From NCBI GenBank assembly GCA_016845065.1, contig JAERTG010000142.1, positions 1 to 64,000 on the forward strand: DNA of 64,000 nt, read 5' to 3'. The position numbers and the translations under genes were made by a program. The notes under the pieces were generated by a model, which was not told the origin of the DNA, did no database searches, and was given only the letters and a program-made list of their open reading frames with translations. Shown one piece after another: positions 1-9,992 of this stretch; the first letter of the stretch is position 1; each line of letters begins with the position of its first letter. The DNA is from Fidelibacterota bacterium. Lineage in GTDB: Bacteria; Fidelibacterota; UBA8477; JABMPR01.

Positions 1-322
1 GGGATCTACAATCCCTTGGCTTTGTAATTACGTTTGCATAAACCTGATTAATCTGACAGTTTCAGCAAACGAATTTCCAGAATAATTGACTCTATCTGAT
101 ACTTTGTCCCACCCCTAAAGAGTGAAACCACAAATAATCAATATGACAGTGTATTGAGATACAGCTAATATTATTAGTACTATCCCTTATCTGTGTCATA
201 TACTTCGATGCGTGTATATTGCACACAATACTATTTGCATATACTATATCATTTATTCATATTACATGCATGTTAAGTATTATATATACAGTATTATATG
301 ATTATCATTTATAGGATCATTT

Positions 323-1447
323 ATGACTACAGAAGTTATGACATACAAATCGGGTAAGTTTAAATTCAGCGCTAAATGCGATAAGGATGAACTAAACCTG
401 TTATGGGTTCAGACACAAATCCTGTATCAAACGGTTCGGGACTTACCAATTCTACCCAACCTTGCCTCACAGATCCAGGAAGAGCTCATCAAGAAATCAA
501 TCTTCAGTACTGCAGCGATCGAGGGCAATCCACTCTCCGAGGAAGATGTTAGCGGGATCATAGATGACAATGTATCCGGTAAAGAACGGGCTGAGAAAGA
601 AATCTCCAACTTAAAGCAAGCATACTTGTACTTACGGGGGATGAACCCAACTGGAGGCAAACTGAACTTGAGCGAGAAGATAGTGAAGGACCTTCACTCT
701 TCGATCACTAATGGAATAGAGTATCCTGACAATGTACCTGGCAAATACCGGTCACATAGAGTCCAGGTCGGCGATAAAACACATGGTGGTGTATATACTC
801 CTCCTAAAGTCTACGAAGATATTGTAATGCTTATGCCAAAGTTTGTTGAGTGGATGAATAGTGATGAGGTTATGTCCTTGGATCCATTCTATCGTGCTTC
901 ACTGGCACATTATCACCTCGGTCTTATTCATCCGTTTGGAGATGGGAATGGACGAACAGCTCGTTTGCTTGAGGCACTCATACTTCAGTCGGCGGGAATC
1001 AAATATGTTCCAGTGATGCTTTCTAACTTCTATTACCAGAAGATGGATGATTACTATATAACTTTTGTTAAAACCCAGCGCAATAACGATGCGGACGTAA
1101 CCGAGTTCCTGCGATTTTCATTAGTTGGTGCTGTGGAGTCATTAGAAGAGATCAAATCTAGAATTACCTACCATATCCGAATTATGGCGCTTCGTGATTA
1201 TGTACATTTTCAACGAAACAAGAAGAACCTGACCAGAAGACAATCTGATCTAATAGCAATGTTGGTTGATAATCCCAATCTAACCTTTACTCTCAAAGAA
1301 TTGAATGACAAGACCCCATACACTGTCTTGTACCGTGACGTTAGTCCGATCACTGCCCGACGGGATGTTAAACGGCTTTTAGATATGCAGTTGATTGAGC
1401 TCGAAGATAATCGGTACGTTTTGAATTTGCGAGCACTTGACGGATAG
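323..1447 (+). CDS. Fic family protein (Fido domain, C-terminal winged-helix-like region)
   Basis: Translation has the Fic motif HPFGDGNGRTARLLEAL and an N-terminal inhibitory-type motif TAAIEGN (S/T-xxx-E-G/N). Confidence 0.93.
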   Translation: MTTEVMTYKSGKFKFSAKCDKDELNLLWVQTQILYQTVRDLPILPNLASQIQEELIKKSIFSTAAIEGNPLSEEDVSGIIDDNVSGKERAEKEISNLKQAYLYLRGMNPTGGKLNLSEKIVKDLHSSITNGIEYPDNVPGKYRSHRVQVGDKTHGGVYTPPKVYEDIVMLMPKFVEWMNSDEVMSLDPFYRASLAHYHLGLIHPFGDGNGRTARLLEALILQSAGIKYVPVMLSNFYYQKMDDYYITFVKTQRNNDADVTEFLRFSLVGAVESLEEIKSRITYHIRIMALRDYVHFQRNKKNLTRRQSDLIAMLVDNPNLTFTLKELNDKTPYTVLYRDVSPITARRDVKRLLDMQLIELEDNRYVLNLRALDG

Positions 1448-1643
1448 TCTCCTAGCGCTAGATCCTAATCTTCAACAATGGATTGCGGTCCACCCCTCTT
1501 TGAACTGGAAAGCCATCAATGTTAAAATGCACATGGGACTATCCCCTCAAAACTGCCTCTTTTAAGCTAAAATGTATCACCAGATGCACATGCTGTTTTT
1601 GGGATTGCTGTAATTAGCTGTGGGATAGAGTGTTACGTGATAA

Positions 1644-1670
1644 GGCCGAGGGATACATAATCCCTCGGCC
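1644..1670. repeat. Perfect 11-bp inverted repeat, 5-nt loop (GGCCGAGGGAT-acata-ATCCCTCGGCC)
   Basis: Direct reading; the right arm is the start of the ~88-bp repeat copy A. Confidence 0.85.
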
Positions 1671-1747
1671 TAAACAGGCGTGCCGGTTCACCCGGAGTGG
1701 AGCGGAAAGAGACGAGCGTAGCCGCAGCCAATTCCGGCCTCGGGTAC
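1660..1747 (+). repeat. Dispersed intergenic repeat, copy A (~88 bp)
   Basis: atccctcggcctaaacaggcgtgccggttcaccc...gagcgtagccgcagccaattccggcctcgggtac; similar to 4381-4467 in the same orientation. Confidence 0.8.
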
Positions 1748-1834
1748 ATAGCTAATAGGCTGAATCACAGTCTGTTACAAATATCACCTAAATAACTTGA
1801 CCCCCTGTAATAAACACCATTATCCGCCGTGGAT

Positions 1835-4059
1835 TTAGCGTAGTATGACCATCTTAATCGTCTTGCTGTAATGAACCCCGCCACCGGCGGTGGCTCCAGC
1901 CTGCAACTGAGCAAAATACACACCTGTGCTCGCTGGATTACCTGAATCGTCCACACCATTCCATTGGATGTTGTAAGCGCCTGCTGGCTGGTGGGAGTTT
2001 CTGAGAGTGGTAATGGATCTGCCAGTAATGTCATAGACTGTAATTGTCACATCAGAATCAGAGGTGAGATCGTAACTGATGGTCGTGGTGGGATTGAAGG
2101 GGTTGGGGAAATTCTGATGCAATCGATAATCAGCTGGAATTCCTACATTCAACCTCTCCTCTAATCCAAGTATGACACCGTCCTCATTAAAAACGCTCAA
2201 TGCCCCACCAGCCCCAATCCATTTGTTGCCATTTTCGTCAAATCCAATGTGGAAGTCGTCATAAATCCACGAGCTCGGTCCAGATTCATTGTGTAATTGC
2301 ATGTCTGTCCCATCAAATGAAGCCAATCCTTGATCAGTCCAAAACCATAAGTGCGAGTTCTGATCGGTCTCTACGGGTGAGTCCCACCCTATTGGTATAT
2401 CATACTCTGTCCATGTGGTCCCATCAAATGAGACCAAACGACTCCAGCCACCACCAAGAACTTCCGCAAAACAGGAGTTAACAACCCATATTGCTCCCAT
2501 GTCATCTATCGCAATGTCGCTGACAGCATGGGGTAGTAAATTCGAATTAGTCTCGTCATACATCGTCCAATTATTCCCGTCAAATGAGACCAGACCACAG
2601 GTCTCACTATTCTCATCGGTTCCAATCCACTTCGTACCGTTTCCATCTATCGCAATTGAATAGATCCAATTAGTGGGTAGATCAGAATTTGAGTTAGAGA
2701 ATACTGTCCATTCGTTCCCGTCAAAGGATGCAACACCTGCTTCGGTTCCAATCCATTTGACTCCAGCACTATCAATTGCAATCGAACTGACAATGTTGCC
2801 AGGAATACCTGAATTTGACTGATTGAACTCGGTCCAGACACCATCATCAAAGGAGATCAACCCATTACCAAATGTCCCAATCCACTTGGTTCCGTCATCT
2901 TCAATTGTGATTGTGTAATATTGGTCACCAGACAGAAATGCGATCGACTCATCATAGACTGTGAGGTCACTCCCATTAAATGAGACCAGACAACTTCTGT
3001 CCACCATCCAGACTAGGCCATCGTCATCAATATCTAGACAACGCACATCATCAATCGAAAAATCATACATTGATGTTGTATACGGTGTGTCCAATCATTT
3101 CCATCGAAGGCAACAAGCCCATGGGATGTCCCAAACCAAACGCCTGAATCGCCATCTGGAGAAATTGCAAACACACTGTTATGTGGTAAACCTGAGTTTG
3201 TTGTGTCATAATAAGAAAAAGAATTGCCACTATACGATACCAGTCCATGCCACAACTCACCCCATGCGCTAACCCATAATACTCCATCGTTATCGAACGA
3301 AATCTTCCAAATGTCCTCGAGTACAAATTCAGAATCAGGATCATCAAGCGCATTCCATGAAACTCCATCAAAGGAAACCAATCCAGCACCCCATGTACCG
3401 ATCCACTTTACATTGTGTTCATCTATTGCAATCGAGGTAACACTGTTGTGGGGTAGGTCGGAATTTGATTCGTTGTACACACTCCATTCAACGCCATCAA
3501 ATGATGCTAAACCACCATTCCAGGTACCAATCCACATGACTCCGTTCTCTTCGAGTGCAATGGAGCTAATATCGTTATCAGGTAACTCAGAATTAAGAGT
3601 GTCATAAAGAGTAAAATTGTAGCCATCGTACGAAAGCAAACCATTCTCATTGGTTCCGATCCATTTTACATTCTCACCATCGATCGCAATGCATTCAATT
3701 CCATCCATAATGTTCTCTGGGTCAATTTCGTGCACTGTCCAGTCGGTTCCATCAAATGAGACTAATTCGGAACTCGACCAGTGTGCAAACCATTTGGTCC
3801 CACTACTATCCACTGCAATTGATGTAATTGAATTATAGGGGAGGCCAGAATTGAATTTGTAATAGAATGTTGACTCGCTGGTGAATTTATGAATTTTTAC
3901 CAACCCGCCCCCTAATGTACCAGCCCAGACATAGTCACCTTCGTGGGCCAGTGCAGTTACCCGGTCGCCATTAAAATAGTAAATCCATTCGGCGTCCTGA
4001 GCAAATGTTGTTGAAATACAAACAAGAATTACAATGAAAATTCCGTGGGTCTTGTGCAT
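1835..4059 (-). pseudogene. Secreted beta-propeller (two-component-regulator-propeller-like repeats) with C-terminal sorting domain; split by a frameshift into ORFs 3034..4059 and 1835..3094
   Basis: Both ORFs carry the same repeat unit (SFDGxxWTxYDxxNSxLPxNxVxSIAIDxxGxKWIGT). The N-terminal signal peptide is in ORF 3034..4059; the NPFNPTTTISYDL sorting domain is in ORF 1835..3094. The frames join at an ACACAC run (3085-3090). Confidence 0.75.
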
Positions 4060-4380
4060 GATACCCCCCTATTTGGCTTGATTCCCCGATTTTTTTCAAC
4101 GGTGAGACTGATATAGAAAAGATACAGCTCGAGATCGAATGTGGATATCGTGAAAGTTATTTCAACTACTGTCTATTGGCAACTATTATCGATACTACGA
4201 TGGGAGTAAGAAGATTCCTTCACCGAAATTAGACACAATTTCACCCCTCAATTATTTTGACACAATTCCCGTAACCCACTGACTATCATTGATTTTTCAG
4301 GACTTAAAAACGAAGCTCATCCAGCGAATGAGCGCAGTAAGAGGAGGATAAAATCTAGAGAAGCGGATTTTTCCGTCTCA

Positions 4381-4467
4381 ATCCCTCGGCCTAAACAGCC
4401 GTGCCGGTTCACCCAAAACGTAGTGTAGAGAGGTGAGCGAAGCCGAAGCCAATTCTGGCCCGGGTAC
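4381..4467 (+). repeat. Dispersed intergenic repeat, copy B (~87 bp)
   Basis: atccctcggcctaaacagccgtgccggttcaccc...gagcgaagccgaagccaattctggcccgggtac, similar to copy A at 1660-1747. Confidence 0.8.
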
Positions 4468-4685
4468 CAAACTGAATTCTCACTAAAGTTTTGGATTCTT
4501 TAGCAAGTTTACCAACCAACTTCTAGAATATTATTTCTGGAATGTTTAACGAAGCTAGGATCGATTTAGATGCTGCGGGTTGATAGTAAGCCGCAAATGG
4601 TTTGATGTATATCATTCCATTTGATGATGGTAGTTGATGATCCAAAAAAACGATCAGTTTTCAGTCCGATTCAATTTTTATGGAA

Positions 4686-5279
4686 CTATGTCGCCAAGTC
4701 ATCCTGCAGAGATTTGACCATAGCCGGTGGAAGAGTTTTTTGATAATTATACTCATTGTAATTTATACCAAGCGATATTGAGTCACCTGATCTTAAAAAG
4801 TATTCCATGCTGTCGGTGTCAAACGGAAACTGGATATAGTGAACTGAACTTATTCGGTCCTCCTCTTCCCTGCCTGCTTCGAATTGAGCAATCACACGCT
4901 TTTCACCCACGTTCAGGAAAAGACTTTGGCCCATGGTGAGCCCAATGAATTGATTGAGCACAGGTTTGATTTTAGCCTCCTCCGATACTTCGATAAACAA
5001 AGTTGCACTGAGGCTTTCCTTTTGCGGCAACAAGCTATTATAAATATCTATTTCTTCCTGAATCTGTTCATCATGAACCATGCGTTCAGCACGCATCATC
5101 TCTTGAATTTGAAATTTCATAGTTCTACGATTTTCAAAGGTTAAGGTGATGTAGGGTCCAATAGAGATCCTTCTATTCTCTTTATAAGCCAGGAGGTCTT
5201 TTCGGTAGGCATCACGTACTTTTTCATATTCCAGGATGTTCAGCAGGTCATCAATAATAATGGGTTTCATGATTCTCAA
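4686..5279 (-). CDS. DUF3501 family protein (likely start at the internal ATG ~5270)
   Basis: MKPIIIDDLLNILEYEKVRDAYRKD... resembles DUF3501; lies directly after an Fe-S oxidoreductase gene, a typical context for this family. Confidence 0.7.
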   Translation of the reverse strand: MRIMKPIIIDDLLNILEYEKVRDAYRKDLLAYKENRRISIGPYITLTFENRRTMKFQIQEMMRAERMVHDEQIQEEIDIYNSLLPQKESLSATLFIEVSEEAKIKPVLNQFIGLTMGQSLFLNVGEKRVIAQFEAGREEEDRISSVHYIQFPFDTDSMEYFLRSGDSISLGINYNEYNYQKTLPPAMVKSLQDDLAT

Positions 5280-6700
5280 TTCTCGTTTAGGCCATAAGCC
5301 TTATAAATTTCAAGTACAGGATGACTTGGAGTCACGCCACCTTCACTAGCCTGTGCAAGCTGTTGACTTGCCATAGAGCAATCTGAACATACGACATCTG
5401 ATTCTTTTTGACCCAGATCATTCACACAACGCTCAGCCACTTTCATGGAATCCTCAAAGAATTCGGCCTTCATACCCCAGCCCCCATCCATACCACTGCA
5501 ACGATTGACCAGACTGACCTTCGTATTTGGAACTAACCTGAGCAAGTCCCGTCCTTTGAAACCCACTTTTTGGGCTTTAACATGGCAACTTACATGATAG
5601 CTAACGGTGCCGATCTCGTTCTTAAAATCTGTTTTTAATTGTTCTCTCTTATGGAGATAAACGAGATATTCAGAAATATCAAATGTGTTCTCAGATATTT
5701 TCTGTACTTTTTCATCCAGTCCCAGATAATCAGGATAATCCTTTTTCATTGTGAGACTGCAAGTTGGCGGGCCTGTGACAACAATTTTGTACCCCTGATC
5801 TACCCATTTTGACAGCTCTTCTACATTGGGTCGAGCCTGTTTCTCAAAGCCCTTGAAATCACCTGGACTGAGATGTGGTGCACCACAACACTGTTGAGGT
5901 GGGTAAATACATTCAACATTATTGTGCTCCAGAATCGCTACAGCTGCCTTGCCAACTTCCACGTCGTGTGCATTTGTAAAACACGTTCCGAAGATAACGA
6001 CCTTATCTACGGCATCGGTTACAGGCGACTCGTGCTTCTTGAACCATTTCTCGAATGTATTTATGTGAAATTTTGGCAGGATGCGTTTTCGGGAGATACC
6101 TATAGTCTTCTCCATCATCCAGCGAGCTGGTCCAATCTGATTGGTAAGATTGATGAGTGGACCAAACAGGGATCCCAATTTGCCGGTAAAATCTGTATTG
6201 GCCAGGAATTTATCATTCGCCTTCACACCACGTTCTTTGGTTCTGATTGCCTGTGCCCTCGTCATCAATTTGGGGAAATCCAACTTGAATTCATGGTCTT
6301 TGTCAGGTGTATAGGGACAAACGGGATCACAAAGTTTGCATTGGTAACAAAGATCCACAACCTCCCAGATTTGATCATCATTGAGGTCGGAGACCTCTCC
6401 TCTGAATTCTACCTCAATGCTGGCTTCAGATGCATGTTCCCCTTCAGGTAGATCTAAGTACTCGGAGCGTTCCGATTTTTCAACACGACCTGCCTTGATG
6501 GCTTCTTCCCTTTTTGCATCTCCAACGGCGTCCACAGCATCAAACAGGGAGGGAAAAGAAGGACATAGATTAAAGCAGAGTCTACAACCAATACACACAT
6601 CAAAGACGCGTTCCATTTCCTGGTCAAAGGAATTTTTATCCCAATAGACCGGATCCTTAATATCATAAATTGTTTGGCTGGTATCAGAATGGTTGATCAT
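5276..6700 (-). CDS. 4Fe-4S binding / CCG-domain oxidoreductase (GlpC / heterodisulfide-reductase-like)
   Basis: Two ferredoxin clusters ([24 protein letters not shown]), CCGAPH and C-terminal cysteine motifs. Confidence 0.85.
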   Translation of the reverse strand: MINHSDTSQTIYDIKDPVYWDKNSFDQEMERVFDVCIGCRLCFNLCPSFPSLFDAVDAVGDAKREEAIKAGRVEKSERSEYLDLPEGEHASEASIEVEFRGEVSDLNDDQIWEVVDLCYQCKLCDPVCPYTPDKDHEFKLDFPKLMTRAQAIRTKERGVKANDKFLANTDFTGKLGSLFGPLINLTNQIGPARWMMEKTIGISRKRILPKFHINTFEKWFKKHESPVTDAVDKVVIFGTCFTNAHDVEVGKAAVAILEHNNVECIYPPQQCCGAPHLSPGDFKGFEKQARPNVEELSKWVDQGYKIVVTGPPTCSLTMKKDYPDYLGLDEKVQKISENTFDISEYLVYLHKREQLKTDFKNEIGTVSYHVSCHVKAQKVGFKGRDLLRLVPNTKVSLVNRCSGMDGGWGMKAEFFEDSMKVAERCVNDLGQKESDVVCSDCSMASQQLAQASEGGVTPSHPVLEIYKAYGLNEN

Positions 6701-6726
6701 GGTGACCCCCCTGGTAAATTGGCCAA

Positions 6727-6750
6727 GTCCAGATCTTGGAGGATCTGGAC
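6727..6750 (-). other. Intercistronic hairpin between rubrerythrin and the Fe-S oxidoreductase gene
   Basis: GTCCAGATC-ttggag-GATCTGGAC, 9-bp perfect stem; no T-tract follows on the minus strand. Confidence 0.65.
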
Positions 6751-6765
6751 CTGGTTACGTGTGTT

Positions 6766-7185
6766 TTACAGGTTATTCAGTGTATCCTGGAATTTTCCAG
6801 CATGGGATTTTTCAGCTCTGGCAAGCGTCTCAAACCACTCAGCGATCTCTGCAAAGCCTTCTTCACGAGCAGTTTTAGCAAACCCTGGATACATTTCAGT
6901 ATACTCATAGGTTTCACCAGCAACAGCCGCTTTCAGGTTGATGTCAGTTTCACCAATTGCCATACCGGTAGCAGGATCCCCACCACCTTGTTTTTCCATA
7001 AACTCTAGATGGCCAAATGCATGTCCAGTTTCACCATCAGCTGTATTCTTGAATACACTGGCAGCTTCTGGATAACCCTCAATATCAGCCTGGCGGGCAA
7101 AATACAAATATCTCCGGTTAGCTTGTGACTCACCAGCAAAAGCTGCTTGCAGGTTTTCCAGTGTTTTCGTTCCATTTAAACTCAT
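6766..7185 (-). CDS. Rubrerythrin (ORF extends to 7230; start [12 protein letters not shown] preferred)
   Basis: Ferritin-like sequence with [19 protein letters not shown] and later [22 protein letters not shown]. Confidence 0.93.
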   Translation of the reverse strand: MSLNGTKTLENLQAAFAGESQANRRYLYFARQADIEGYPEAASVFKNTADGETGHAFGHLEFMEKQGGGDPATGMAIGETDINLKAAVAGETYEYTEMYPGFAKTAREEGFAEIAEWFETLARAEKSHAGKFQDTLNNL

Positions 7186-7201
7186 GTTGTTCTCCTTATG
7201 A

Positions 7202-7567
7202 TTAATTGTGATCCGAACAGGTTCCAACAAAGATCATTTCAACCTTTTCAACATCGAATTGATGGTTTTGTTTGATTTTCTCTTTAATCTCCCCATCGGG
7301 AATCTCTATATCACTCATCTTCCCACAAACCGAACAGCGTAGATGCTGATGAGGAATTACATTCCAATCGTAGCGGGACATGTTTCCTTCAGTAATGACA
7401 TTTATCATCCCTGCATCAGTTAATTGATCCAAATTACGATAGACCGTACCTAAACTAATGTTTGCCAATTTTTTCCGGGCTTGCTTGTATATCCAATTAG
7501 CTGTGGGATGAGTATTGGTTGCCTTAATGACCTCATGAATGAGCTCTCTTTGTCTACTGTAACGCAT
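7202..7567 (-). CDS. Fur family transcriptional regulator, PerR-like
   Basis: LGTVYRNLDQLTDAGMI and HQHLRCSVCGKMSDIE are Fur-family signatures; adjacent to rubrerythrin. Confidence 0.88.
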   Translation of the reverse strand: MRYSRQRELIHEVIKATNTHPTANWIYKQARKKLANISLGTVYRNLDQLTDAGMINVITEGNMSRYDWNVIPHQHLRCSVCGKMSDIEIPDGEIKEKIKQNHQFDVEKVEMIFVGTCSDHN

Positions 7568-7587
7568 GGATCCAAGCTAATATATAT

Positions 7588-7606
7588 AGTAATGATTCCT
7601 ATTACT
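7588..7606. promoter_or_regulatory. Candidate Fur/PerR-type operator
   Basis: 19-bp imperfect palindrome AGTAAT-GATTCCT-ATTACT immediately upstream of the Fur-family gene. Confidence 0.5.
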
Positions 7607-7692
7607 TAATTATGACCCTGTAAGTCATATCTTCCCCATTCAGGGGTACCGAAGTTGGTTGAGAATAATTTTGTAGTGTGGGGTGAAGAAAA

Positions 7693-7721
7693 GGCAGTGG
7701 AAACCAGGGGTTCCCACTACC
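7693..7721 (-). terminator. Rho-independent terminator after the OsmC gene
   Basis: ggcagtggaaacc-agg-ggttcccactacc stem, followed on the minus strand by TTTTCTT. Confidence 0.65.
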
Positions 7722-7745
7722 GATAAACGTGAAACTGAAGCCCTA

Positions 7746-8177
7746 TCAGGCCTCTAAGCTGGCATTAAGACTGATCTCACAATTCAACAGACGTGAAATC
7801 GGACAACCCGCTTTTGCATTATTAGCAGCTGTATTAAAAGCTTCTTCGCTTGCCCCGGGGATACTGGCAACCAGATCCAAATGAGAAGCAGTCACTGTCA
7901 TTCCTGTATCGGTTTTTTCCATTCTCACCGTTGCATTGACTGAGAGACGATCAGCTTTAAGATCAGCTTCGCCAAGTTGACCTGATAGTGCCATTGCGAA
8001 ACATCCTGCATGAGCAGCAGCGATGAGTTCTTCAGGGTTTGTACCTGATTCATCCTCAAAACGCATACTGAAATTGTATGGTGTGTCGCTTAGTATACCA
8101 GTGGCTGTGGATACTGTGCCTTTTCCATCTTTGAGTCCCCCCTGCCAAACTGCAGAGGCTTTTCTTTGTATAGCCAT
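7746..8177 (-). CDS. osmC: OsmC family peroxiredoxin
   Basis: GTNPEELIAAAHAGCFAMALS and NAKAGCPISRLLN are typical OsmC cysteine motifs. Confidence 0.9.
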   Translation of the reverse strand: MAIQRKASAVWQGGLKDGKGTVSTATGILSDTPYNFSMRFEDESGTNPEELIAAAHAGCFAMALSGQLGEADLKADRLSVNATVRMEKTDTGMTVTASHLDLVASIPGASEEAFNTAANNAKAGCPISRLLNCEISLNASLEA

Positions 8178-8719
8178 TGTAACTCCTTAATTAGGTATTC
8201 AGTAGATCATCGTGCGGAATGTGCAAACAAACACACTCCTAATTCCATTATCAAAATGGGAATGCTCAAACACACGCCATTATAATTTGGTTTCAAGGCC
8301 GATGCAACTAGTGCCCGAGAATTATCTCAGCTGATTATCTACGCATAACAGGCTATCAAATTTGAATTCTGACTCATAAGTGTAACCAGGCATACTTGAG
8401 GTGAAAGATAAAGTGGTATCACCCGTATTCGAATGGAACTGGCAAGCAAAGTGTATGCACTATAACAGCCATCCCCATACTCTGCTGATACACAATCACT
8501 TACAAGAAGCGAAAAGGGAATTGAAATTCCCCAAGTCAGTAATAATTTCTCTACCCCTATTGTAAGACAGTAGAAGTTTAGACTGGAGTCCCTCATTTTG
8601 GCTGACCTACTTCAACTTATAATAATGCCATGAATTGTTAGCATTCAAATATTTTGTCACGATCATCGCTCTTGCTTCTTATCACAAAACTGAAGATAGC
8701 GAAGAGATTTTTGAAATTT

Positions 8720-9982
8720 TTAGAGGATGTTAATAACCCCTTGGTCCCTTACTTTTATTTCCTCAAATGCTCCTACACCATAGACCTCCTCCATCATACT
8801 CTTGAATTCACTGAGGTCATTACGGTGTACATAGGCTTGCATAGCTCCGGCAAAACCTCCACCATGCACACGACTAACTCCTCGTCCCGCTGAATCAAAG
8901 TACTGTCTGGACAACCCCAATGCTAAGGCGAGGGACTGTTCCTGCCCATCCGATTGGGAAGGAATGGTGTTTTGGAGGATTGTACTGGAAGATATGGAAC
9001 TCTCACTCACAGCTTGCATGTACGAAGTGAGATCACCATTGATTAAGGCTTTAACCATACGATCAACGCGCTCATTTTCCTTGAAGAAATGTAGAGCACG
9101 TAGGACTGACCTATCGCCACTTTTTTCCTTTAGGACTTTCAATTGCGTTTTAAAATATGCTTGATCTATATCTTGTAAGTGACTCACACCAAGTGCTTTA
9201 GCTATACGAAACATCTCCTCGGGGATGGAGGCATAGGCTGGAGTTAAATTTTTATGGTCACTCCCTGTATGCACCAGGCAAAGCATGTAATCCGACACTT
9301 TGAAATCATAGTTAACGCTTTGTAGTTTCTCAATATTGGGATCAGCAAAGTCAATCATAAGGATACCCCCAACCGCCGAGGACATTTGATCCATCAGACC
9401 GCAAGGTTTACCAAAATAGACATTCTCGGCATACTGGCCAATTCTGGCGAGTTCAGGTGCCGGAATGATTCCATCGTTGTATAGTTCATTCAAAATTGAT
9501 GCAATACCCACTTCGAAACTTGCCGAAGAGGATAGCCCTGATCCAATTCCAACATTGCTATGGAGCACTGCGTCAAAACCACCCAGACGTTTCCCACGCT
9601 CTCTCATGCCTGCGAGCACACCTCGAAGAATTGCTGTACTCGTCCCCTGCTCCTCTTCACGCATGTCCAGCGATTCAAGATTAGCTTCGTAAGTCTCTTC
9701 AAAATTCTGAGAATGGAGACGAGCTATATTGTCATCCCTTCTGGCAACGACAGCCAGCGTATCTTTCTGAACGGAAGCACAAAGCACTTTTCCATGTTGA
9801 TGATCCGTATGGTTTCCACCAAGTTCGGTCCTACCAGGGGCACTGATAATGGCATCAGGTTTGCGATCAAGTTCCTGAACCAAATTTTGGATCCGCTCTG
9901 GAATCCCCTCTGCCTCCCAGGAATTTCCATAGAGATCGACCATCAGTTTTGAATCTAGCGGGATTCTCATTTCATACCCCAA
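8720..9982 (-). CDS. galK: Galactokinase (GHMP kinase)
   Basis: APGRTELGGNHTDHQHGKVL, GIGSGLSSSASFEVG, GRGVSRVHGGGFAGAMQAY. Confidence 0.92.
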   Translation of the reverse strand: MGYEMRIPLDSKLMVDLYGNSWEAEGIPERIQNLVQELDRKPDAIISAPGRTELGGNHTDHQHGKVLCASVQKDTLAVVARRDDNIARLHSQNFEETYEANLESLDMREEEQGTSTAILRGVLAGMRERGKRLGGFDAVLHSNVGIGSGLSSSASFEVGIASILNELYNDGIIPAPELARIGQYAENVYFGKPCGLMDQMSSAVGGILMIDFADPNIEKLQSVNYDFKVSDYMLCLVHTGSDHKNLTPAYASIPEEMFRIAKALGVSHLQDIDQAYFKTQLKVLKEKSGDRSVLRALHFFKENERVDRMVKALINGDLTSYMQAVSESSISSSTILQNTIPSQSDGQEQSLALALGLSRQYFDSAGRGVSRVHGGGFAGAMQAYVHRNDLSEFKSMMEEVYGVGAFEEIKVRDQGVINIL

Positions 9983-9992
9983 CTCATCAAGT

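Noticed and set aside
27-45. LacI-like half-site CGTTTGCATAA near the window start
   Set aside because: Only one half matches the operator; the opposite arm is not palindromic and there is no linked sugar gene.
3063-3389. 108-aa ORF overlapping the propeller junction in the third frame
   Set aside because: Low-complexity out-of-frame product of the propeller gene; does not contain the repeat motif.
1835-4059. Regular near-repeats about 140-150 bp apart
   Set aside because: Explained by beta-propeller protein repeats (SFDGxxWTxY...SIAID), not tandem satellite DNA.
4240-4300. Twice-occurring GACACAATTYC suggesting IS ends
   Set aside because: Too short, no transposase or target duplication seen.
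8339-8596. 85-aa minus-strand ORF between OsmC and galK
   Set aside because: No recognisable family, composition not convincing, likely chance ORF in an intergenic gap.
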